Assembly (NCBI GenBank): GCA_021776735.1
Contig: JAJFFH010000011.1
Span: 62,001-126,000, forward strand
DNA from: Planctomycetota bacterium
GTDB lineage: Bacteria; Planctomycetota; PLA2
Length of the DNA: 64,000 bases
Direction: 5' to 3'
Shown in pieces: positions 58,950-64,000 of this stretch. The position numbers and the translations under genes were made by a program. Each line of letters opens with the position of its first letter. The first letter of the stretch is position 1. A model generated the notes under the pieces. The model saw nothing but the letters and a program-made list of their open reading frames with translations. It was not told the DNA's origin and searched no databases.

Positions 58950-59105
58950 ATGTCGATCCACAAGAGCCTGAAGCTGAAAAACACACTGGTCCGCGCTCGC
59001 AACGTGTTCACGCGCGCGGAGCGGCTGGAGATCCTCAAGGCCAAGGCGCGCTGGAAGGAAGGCGAGTCCATCTACGGCTTGCCGAAGACCCGCACCGACC
59101 AGTAG
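58950..59105 (+). CDS. Small basic protein of the PVC superphylum (51 aa)
   Basis: The frame runs from ATG 58950 to TAG 59105. The peptide starts M-S-I-H-K-S-L-K-L-K and continues through R-N-V-F-T-R-A-E-R-L-E-I-L-K and K-E-G-E-S-I-Y-G-L-P-K-T-R-T. This matches my recollection of the small basic protein family of Planctomycetes, Verrucomicrobia, Chlamydiae and Lentisphaerae, about 50 residues long and nearly universal there. Its charge and size suggest RNA or ribosome binding, but the function is not established to my knowledge. It is the clearest taxonomic marker in the window. Confidence 0.88.
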   Translation: MSIHKSLKLKNTLVRARNVFTRAERLEILKAKARWKEGESIYGLPKTRTDQ

Positions 59106-59139
59106 CAGGTGGTTTCGGCGGCGTGCGCTCGCGCCCGTT

Positions 59140-59325
59140 GTCTGAGTTCACCGGCAGAAGCGCAGAAGCGCAGAATTGGAACCAGGGCGCGGCGGTGGCG
59201 CACGGACGGCGATGACCACTGAGGCGCGAGCGTTGGAACAGACGCGGGGCTTCTGCGTTGACCTCATGCCGGCCGCCCCATCATTCATGTTCTGCGCTTC
59301 TGCGTTTTTGCGGTGGTCTTGCACA
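59140..59325. mobile_element. MITE-like element with TTCTGCGCTTCTGC units (copy 2)
   Basis: Inverted ends: GCAGAAGCGCAGAAGCGCAG at about 59154 and TTCTGCGCTTCTGCG at about 59290, flanked by ACCG and CGGT. It makes up most of the 59106-59411 gap and has no gene inside. It encloses one dispersed-motif copy. Confidence 0.5.
59204..59213 (+). repeat. Dispersed GGACGGCGAT motif, copy 24
   Basis: Intergenic, inside the MITE-like element. Confidence 0.82.
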
Positions 59326-59334
59326 TCGCATACG

Positions 59335-59366
59335 AAAAAAGGGGCCAGCGAAACATCGCCGGCCCC
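59335..59366 (-). terminator. Rho-independent terminator of the HEAT-repeat gene
   Basis: GGGGCC and GGCCCC (59341-59346 with 59361-59366) close a stem-loop; on the minus strand six T residues follow. Confidence 0.8.
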
Positions 59367-59411
59367 CACACGAACAGAGGAGACGGAGCAGGTACTACCG
59401 GACCCGAACCC

Positions 59412-60527
59412 TTACCGAACCCGGACCTTCGGGTAGCCCTGTTCCTTCGCGAAGTCCTTGTACTTGGCCCAGCTCTTGCCGTAGTCGCGGCCGGTCAGGC
59501 CCTGCAACGCGGCGCCGTAGGCGTTGGCTTCACGAACGATCCAGGACTCGCCGTATCCGCCCAGGATCTTGTAGTCGAGGATGATGCCCTCGCGGATGGT
59601 CTGGACGATCGGGTCGCCGATGGCGGCCGCCTGCGCGATCTCGACATCGAAGTCCTGGATGTAACTGCTCTGCTTGCCGACCGAGATGTTGGCCCGGCCT
59701 GCCGCACCGATGCCGATCGAGACGCGCTGCAAGATGACATCGACGCCGCGATCGTCGCCGAGCGCGGCCAGCGCCTTGGCGGCCTGGATGCGCGAGACGG
59801 GGCTCTTCGAGAACAGCGCGCGGGCGTACGGGAAAAAGACGTCCTTGTCCCTGAAGCCCTTGATCGAGCGGAACGCGTACGCGCGCACCTTCTCGTTCGC
59901 ATCGAACATGCTCGTGTGGATCAACCACGGCAAGACAACCCGGTCGGCGGTGCGTCCGAGGGTCTTGACCGCGAGAAGTCGCGAATCGACGTGCCGGCAG
60001 TGCAGCAACCGCTTGATCGGCCGCACGAGGGCGGCGCTCGGCAGCTCGCCGATGAGTTCGGCCGCCGCGTTCCGCACGTCCTTGTCGTCGTCGCGCAGCG
60101 CCTCGGCGATTTCCTTGGCGCGCTGGCGGTGCGCCTTGGTGACGGTCGCCTGCTTCATCAGGCCTTCGCGCATGAGGCGGTCCGCCTCAGCGCGCAGCAT
60201 CCACCGCCCGCCCGCAAGCACGAAGCCCTTCTTGCGCTTGGCTTCATCGCCCACGACCCACGAGCCATCGACCCGTTCGTAGCCGAGGGCACGCCGCGCG
60301 GCGCGATGATCCGGTTCGATTTCAACGACGTGCTTGAAGGCGTCGTCGGAGCGTCGAAGGCCCTTGTCCTTGGCCCACAGACCGAGCTTGTACCAGCCGG
60401 CGGCATCCTCGGAGTCCAGGCTCTCCGCCCGCCGGGAGTACTCCTGCACCGCGCCCTTCAGGGAGAGCGGCTGGGCCAAAATGCCCGCCGGAACGAGAAG
60501 AGCCAATAGTGCGATAGCCGTGCGCAT
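59412..60527 (-). CDS. Secreted HEAT-repeat protein
   Basis: 371 residues from the ATG at 60527, which has a strong GGAGGA site; the longer frame upstream runs into a dispersed motif. A signal peptide (M-R-T-A-I-A-L-L-A-L-L, cleavage near I-L-A-Q-P) is followed by a TPR-like segment (about 25-70) and then HEAT-like helical pairs (about 150-270, V-R-N-A-A-A-E-L-I-G-E-L and I-Q-A-A-K-A-L-A-A-L-G-D-D-R-G). The C-terminus is less regular. Probably an extracytoplasmic scaffold; many planctomycete genes of this kind have no known function. Confidence 0.82.
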   Translation of the reverse strand: MRTAIALLALLVPAGILAQPLSLKGAVQEYSRRAESLDSEDAAGWYKLGLWAKDKGLRRSDDAFKHVVEIEPDHRAARRALGYERVDGSWVVGDEAKRKKGFVLAGGRWMLRAEADRLMREGLMKQATVTKAHRQRAKEIAEALRDDDKDVRNAAAELIGELPSAALVRPIKRLLHCRHVDSRLLAVKTLGRTADRVVLPWLIHTSMFDANEKVRAYAFRSIKGFRDKDVFFPYARALFSKSPVSRIQAAKALAALGDDRGVDVILQRVSIGIGAAGRANISVGKQSSYIQDFDVEIAQAAAIGDPIVQTIREGIILDYKILGGYGESWIVREANAYGAALQGLTGRDYGKSWAKYKDFAKEQGYPKVRVR

Positions 60528-60592
60528 AAGCGAGATTCCTCCGAGAGCCGAGGTCCAGGGATTGGTAACGGCAGCCACCGCCCGCCGGTTAC

Positions 60593-60602
60593 ATCGCCGT
60601 CC
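60593..60602 (-). repeat. Dispersed GGACGGCGAT motif, copy 25
   Basis: Intergenic, between the permease and the HEAT-repeat gene; extended form AGCATACGGACGGCGATG. Confidence 0.87.
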
Positions 60603-60613
60603 GTATGCTTTGG

Positions 60614-62404
60614 TCAAAATCGGTCCGGCTTGCTCACGCGGGGGCTGAGGAGGAGCATGACAATGGCCAAAAACAGGCCAATCCCCAGCGTCCAGAGGAA
60701 CGAGAGTCCCGCCACCTGGACGTCATATCCGTAGTGGATCATCTGGTAGAGCTGCACCGGGAGGGTTTCGGCGCCGGTTTTGGTGAAGATGATCGCGTCG
60801 ACCTCACGCAGGCCGAACAGGAACGCGACGAACAGGCCGAGGAGGGCGCCGGGAGCCACGAGGGGCAGCGTGACGCGAAAAAAGCGGCGGGCGGGGGTGA
60901 GGCCGGCGACCGCGGCGGCTTCGAGGAGCTCGGGACCGAGGCGGCGGCGGGCGGCGCGCGCGGCGAGCATGGCGAAGGGGAGCAGGCGTGCGCCCATCAG
61001 GACAACCGGGAAAAAGCGTTGCGAGGTCCATTCCGCGCCGAAGAACTCGACCCAGCCGACCGACAGCGACATAGGGGGGACGGCGGCCGGGATGAATGCC
61101 GCGATCAGCAGCGGGGCGTCCAGGCGCGGGACCGCGCGGCCCGCCTCGACCAGCAGGAGCGCGAGCAGCACGGCCAGCAGCGCACCGCCGCCCGCGACCG
61201 TCAGCGAATTCATCGCCGCGCGCCCCACGCGGTCGTGGCGCAACCCGCGGCGCAGTCCATCGAGGATCGACCGCGGGCGGGCGTCAGACTCGCCAGCCGT
61301 GGCGCCGGATGCACCGGAGGTTGCGGTCACGCCGGTTACCGCGCCGCCGGTCGCAATCGGATTGCCGAAGTGTTTCCCGCCCGCCTCCTCGAGGTGGCGC
61401 CACGCGGGCAGCACGATGGCGAGAGCGAGCACCGCCCCCACCGCGACCAACGCCGGCACGCGCGCACGGCCCAACGGGAGCGGCTCGAGGCCGCGGTCCG
61501 CTGCACCCGGCGACACCGATTCCCGCCGGCGCTCGACGAGGAGCACCGCGGCGAACGCCAGGAGGGCGAGCAGCGTCGCCGGCATTCCCGCCGCCGTCGC
61601 GCGCCCGGCATCGGTTTCGGTGCGCCACGCACGAAAGACCTCGTTCGCGTAGACGCTGATCGTGTTTTTGGCCGTGGTCACTCCCAAAAAATCGGGCACG
61701 GCGAAGTCGCCGACGACGAACACGAAGACGAGCAGTGCGCCCGCCGCCGCACCCGGCAGCGCCGGCCCCAGAACAACCCGAGCAAGCGCCTCCCGCGGTG
61801 CCACCTGCAGTCGCGCCGCCGCCAATGCGTCCGCCCCGGTTGCCCGGATCGCCCGCGCGGTGAACAGGCTCACGAGCGGATACAGGGTCAGTCCGAAGAC
61901 GGCGGCCGCGCGCAGGAACGGCGGGCTGATGAGCAGCAGGTCGTAGTACGTCGCGATCGCGAACAGAATCGGCGGCAGGATCAACGGTACGGCCGACACA
62001 ACTTCGAGCACGCGCCGGCCCGGCAGGTTCGTCGCCGCGAACAGCACGCCGAGCGGCAAGCCGATCAGTACCGCGATCAACGTCGAGGCACCCGCCAGCG
62101 CCAAGGTCGCGAGCAGCATCCGGCCCTGCGCCGTCGAGCGAAACAGCATGCGGTAGTGCGACAGCGACCATGCCCGCCGCTCCGCTGAGATGCCGCCGCG
62201 CTTGAAGTACCGCGAGGTTTGCTCGCCATGCACACGCATCATGACGCCCTCGGAATCGCTGTTCCGAATGACGCCCTGATAGGCCCGCCCGGAACGGACG
62301 GCGATTTCATCGACCCGCAGGCTCGAGACAACCATCCGCCCGAGCGGTGCAAGCACGACAATCCCCAAGAGCAGCAGCGCAGCGGTAACGAGGAGCCGGG
62401 ACAT
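60614..62404 (-). CDS. ABC transporter permease, iron(III)-uptake (FbpB) type, double-domain
   Basis: 596 residues with twelve or so helices in two permease halves, each with a cytoplasmic E-A-A-type loop: A-A-R-L-Q-V-A-P-R-E-A-L-A-R-V near residue 220 and E-A-A-A-V-A-G-L-T-P-A-R-R-F-F near 510. Fused double permeases are typical of Fe3+ and related uptake systems. After the first helix comes an unusual extracytoplasmic segment (about 30-85). The ATG at 62404 is preferred because TACAGT lies ten bases upstream. No binding protein or ATPase gene is adjacent; they may lie outside the window. D-E-I-A-V-R at about residues 34-39 overlaps a dispersed motif. Confidence 0.82.
   Translation of the reverse strand: MSRLLVTAALLLLGIVVLAPLGRMVVSSLRVDEIAVRSGRAYQGVIRNSDSEGVMMRVHGEQTSRYFKRGGISAERRAWSLSHYRMLFRSTAQGRMLLATLALAGASTLIAVLIGLPLGVLFAATNLPGRRVLEVVSAVPLILPPILFAIATYYDLLLISPPFLRAAAVFGLTLYPLVSLFTARAIRATGADALAAARLQVAPREALARVVLGPALPGAAAGALLVFVFVVGDFAVPDFLGVTTAKNTISVYANEVFRAWRTETDAGRATAAGMPATLLALLAFAAVLLVERRRESVSPGAADRGLEPLPLGRARVPALVAVGAVLALAIVLPAWRHLEEAGGKHFGNPIATGGAVTGVTATSGASGATAGESDARPRSILDGLRRGLRHDRVGRAAMNSLTVAGGGALLAVLLALLLVEAGRAVPRLDAPLLIAAFIPAAVPPMSLSVGWVEFFGAEWTSQRFFPVVLMGARLLPFAMLAARAARRRLGPELLEAAAVAGLTPARRFFRVTLPLVAPGALLGLFVAFLFGLREVDAIIFTKTGAETLPVQLYQMIHYGYDVQVAGLSFLWTLGIGLFLAIVMLLLSPRVSKPDRF
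62296..62305 (+). repeat. Dispersed GGACGGCGAT motif, copy 26
   Basis: Antisense, in the permease gene; read as I-A-V-R. Confidence 0.82.
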
Positions 62405-62414
62405 GCGGTGACGA

Positions 62415-62420
62415 ACTGTA
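62415..62420 (-). promoter_or_regulatory. -10-like box (TACAGT) for the permease gene
   Basis: Ends ten bases before the ATG; leader of only a few bases. Confidence 0.4.
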
Positions 62421-62644
62421 TCGAAGAGGAAACGAGAAGAGCCCACACGGGGCCCGGGCAGACACCATTCGCACGGCCCGTGCCTGACGACCGCGACACC
62501 ACCGGCTCAATTGGAGGCCCAGAAACCTCGAACGGTGTGCCCCGCTTCCATACCGAGCCAGGATCAAGAGGATGAGTCTACGCCGATGGACCGGCGTAAA
62601 CCATTGTTGAACAACCGCTTACGTTCTAACGGGTCGGCTCGCGG

Positions 62645-62725
62645 CCTCGGTGAGCGGATCTTCTCATCTCTGTGACCTCTGTGATCTCTGTGGCAAGAAC
62701 TCTTCATCGTCCGCCCAACGAGCGC
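62645..62725 (-). mobile_element. Truncated end of the GxxExxY-derived element (copy C)
   Basis: CTCTGTGACCTCTGTGATCT followed by CTGTGGCAAGAAC and CATCGTCCGCCCAACGA matches the outer end of copies A and B. Only the first few codons of the gene remain, frameshifted. Confidence 0.6.
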
Positions 62726-62736
62726 TTGAAACCACC

Positions 62737-62756
62737 CTTTTGTGCCGGGCTCGGTA
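62737..62756 (+). repeat. 20-bp exact repeat, copy 2
   Basis: Identical to 31750-31769; here it follows the truncated GxxExxY element. Confidence 0.6.
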
Positions 62757-62919
62757 TGGACCGCCAGCGAGCCGTTCGGCCACCGAACTCCGGTACACCA
62801 GCGAGCGGGCGGCGTTTCTCGCGCGTGTCGTCGGGGTCGGCGTCGGGAGCGGGGACGGCGTCGGGGGGAGCGGGTCCGGGGTCCGCTGCGGGACATCCCC
62901 CGAACGCGACCTCGCGTCG

Positions 62920-63861
62920 CTACTGGGACAGGGCGGATTCGTACAGGGCCGCCGCTCGTTTTGTGATCGGGCCCGACTCTCCGGTCGCGACCGGTGCCTG
63001 GTCGATTGTCGTGACCGGCATCACGCCCTTCACCGTGCCGGTCAAAAACACCTCGTCGGCGGCGGCGAGGCGGTCGCTCCCAAACACCGCCTCCTCGATC
63101 GGGATGCCCGCGTCGGGCAGCGCGCGAAACAACCAGTCCCGCGTGATGCCGCGCAGCAATCCCTCGGCGAGAGGCGGCGTGAGCACAGCACCGTTCTCGA
63201 CGATCCAGAGGTTTGCCGTTGTCGCTTCCGTCACGTGCCCTTCGGCATTCAAGAACACGGCATCGTCCGCGCCGGCGCGGCGCGCTTCAACGAGGCCCAG
63301 CATGTTGTTCAAGTAGTTCCCGGTCTTCGCCGCCGGGTCGAGCGCACGCGGATCGTTGCGCCGCCGAACCACCACCGCGACCGAACACCCCCGCTCGTAC
63401 AACTCCGCCGCGTATCGAATCAGCGGGCGCCCAATGACATACAGCACGGGCTCGTCGCACCCGTCGGGCAAGAGCGAAATCGGCCCAGGCCCACGTGTCG
63501 CGACCATCCGAAAATAGCCCTCGTCGACTGCCAGCGCCTCATCCACGGCACGCACCCGTTTGGTGATCTCCTCGTCACTCCACGGCAACTCGAAATAGAT
63601 CATCGCGGCGGAGCGGCGAAGCCGGTCAAGATGTTCGGCCATCAGGAACGGACGGCGATGTCTGGTGCGCACGACTTCGTAGACCGAGTCGCCGAACAAG
63701 AACCCGTGATCGAGCACGGACACGCTCACGTCGGCCGCGGGTCGCACGACCGCGCCGTCATGCACGAGGATCAAGACATCGCCGTCCCGCCTTCGCGCTT
63801 CGCGGTTCGGCGCGGGCACGCCCGTTTGCTTTTTTCCGGTTCCGCCGGTTTCGCCCATCAT
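62920..63861 (-). CDS. Class IV (branched-chain/D-amino-acid type) aminotransferase
   Basis: PLP enzyme of 313 residues, fold type IV, as in IlvE, DAAT and PabC. The PLP lysine is Lys179 in K-T-G-N-Y-L-N-N, and the phosphate-binding region has T-E-A-T-T-A-N-L-W (213 onward) with L-R-G-I-T-R. The N-terminal V-S-V-L-D-H-G-F-L-F-G-D-S-V-Y-E is typical. Specificity among branched-chain amino acids, D-alanine or aminodeoxychorismate cannot be decided by eye. The first 25 residues are a low-complexity extension, and R-D-G-D-V there comes from a dispersed motif, so the functional start may be later. Another motif gives R-R-P-F at about 69-72. Confidence 0.88.
   Translation of the reverse strand: MMGETGGTGKKQTGVPAPNREARRRDGDVLILVHDGAVVRPAADVSVSVLDHGFLFGDSVYEVVRTRHRRPFLMAEHLDRLRRSAAMIYFELPWSDEEITKRVRAVDEALAVDEGYFRMVATRGPGPISLLPDGCDEPVLYVIGRPLIRYAAELYERGCSVAVVVRRRNDPRALDPAAKTGNYLNNMLGLVEARRAGADDAVFLNAEGHVTEATTANLWIVENGAVLTPPLAEGLLRGITRDWLFRALPDAGIPIEEAVFGSDRLAAADEVFLTGTVKGVMPVTTIDQAPVATGESGPITKRAAALYESALSQ
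63650..63659 (+). repeat. Dispersed GGACGGCGAT motif, copy 27
   Basis: Antisense, in the aminotransferase gene; read as H-R-R-P-F. Confidence 0.83.
63778..63787 (-). repeat. Dispersed GGACGGCGAT motif, copy 28
   Basis: Sense, near the aminotransferase N-terminus; encodes R-D-G-D-V. The 5' flank is less conserved (GGCGGG). Confidence 0.75.
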
Positions 63862-63876
63862 TCCTAGTGCCGTCAG

Positions 63877-64000
63877 CTACTTCACGCTGCGCAGCGCCTT
63901 CAGAAACTCCGCCTCGGAGACGACACCGCCTTGTTGCCATGCGACCTTGCCGGTCGAATCGACGAGTGCGTAGTAGGGCAGCGCCAGGGTGCCGAAGTTC
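63877..64000 (-). CDS. Thioredoxin-like protein, C-terminal end (runs off the window)
   Basis: The last 40 codons are visible, ending at TAG 63877-63879. They read N-F-G-T-L-A-L-P-Y-Y-A-L-V-D, then G-K-V-A-W-Q-Q-G-G-V-V and end A-L-R-S-V-K. The cis-Pro context (A-L-P-Y-Y-A-L-V-D) and the following G-K-V turn are characteristic of thioredoxin-fold proteins such as TlpA or the DsbD C-terminal domain. The catalytic CxxC would lie beyond the window. It ends 16 bases before the aminotransferase start on the same strand, so they may share an operon. Confidence 0.65.
   Translation of the reverse strand, partial: NFGTLALPYYALVDSTGKVAWQQGGVVSEAEFLKALRSVK

Larger units (their letters stand above)
62405..62919. 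other. Permease-aminotransferase intergenic region
   Basis: 515 bases without a supported gene. It holds the permease promoter, a truncated GxxExxY-element end (62645-62725), the second copy of a 20-bp repeat (62737-62756) and a GC-rich GGGGTCGGCGTCGG-like low-complexity stretch near 62833-62885. The rest shows nothing recognisable. Confidence 0.6.

Overview
The window is GC-rich, densely packed bacterial chromosome. It carries about 49 protein-coding genes on both strands, many joined by 1-4 base stop/start overlaps. No rRNA, tRNA or CRISPR was seen. The best taxonomic clue is a 51-residue basic protein at 58950-59105, which resembles the small basic protein family of Planctomycetes, Verrucomicrobia, Chlamydiae and Lentisphaerae. 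An ECF sigma factor with a membrane-anchored extension, a PEP-CTERM protein, an NPCBM-domain protein, a CotH lipoprotein and giant VWA and peptidase proteins also point to a planctomycete-like member of the PVC superphylum. Unlike many classical planctomycetes it has a complete rod-shape system (mreB, mreC, mreD, PBP2, rodA). The lineage is inferred, not proven.

Layout. 1-4522: an unknown partial gene, an orphan antitoxin, then a minus-strand operon of S41 protease, tsaD and larB, and a STAS protein. 4675-10443: rodA, PBP2, mreD, mreC and mreB, all on the minus strand. 10686-14754: a small membrane protein, a coiled-coil membrane protein, lnt and moeA. 14777-19198: an AAA ATPase and the ECF sigma/carboxypeptidase-regulatory-like fusion. 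19313-27498: a tripartite RND efflux set with one adaptor and two pumps. 27514-29424: ribH, nusB and ftsY. 29445-34842: an O-antigen-ligase-like TPR protein, an EboE-like protein, hisS and a PEP-CTERM protein. 35061-37918: an actin-like ATPase and a long coiled-coil partner. 38295-41691: a CBS protein and the two subunits of a 2-oxoacid:ferredoxin oxidoreductase. 41780-49743: a two-peptidase fusion, a CotH lipoprotein, a universal stress protein and a PAS histidine kinase/sigma-54 regulator pair. 50031-54298: an anti-sigma/ECF pair, a PP2C phosphatase and an NPCBM protein. 54605-59105: a VWA protein, pdxA, a membrane-anchored protein and the small basic protein. 59412-64000: a HEAT-repeat protein, an iron-type ABC permease, a class IV aminotransferase and a thioredoxin-like end.

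The most striking feature is not a gene. A short motif with core GGACGGCGAT occurs 28 times in 64 kb, or 27 exact copies plus one with A in the first position. It is spread over both strands without orientation bias. It usually sits in an extended form, AGCNNACGGACGGCGATG or AGCCAAGGACGGCGATG. Copies lie in intergenic DNA, in a terminator-like inverted pair, at a start codon, and in-frame inside conserved genes (tsaD, lnt, moeA, ribH, hisS), where most encode T/K-D-G-D loops. Density, strand symmetry and terminator pairing resemble the DNA uptake sequences of Neisseria and Pasteurellaceae, but no such system is visible in the window.

There are also decayed MITE-like elements (one derived from a GxxExxY-family gene), a family of small intergenic hairpins, and many -10-like boxes ending 3-14 bases before start codons, which suggests common leaderless or very short-leader mRNAs.
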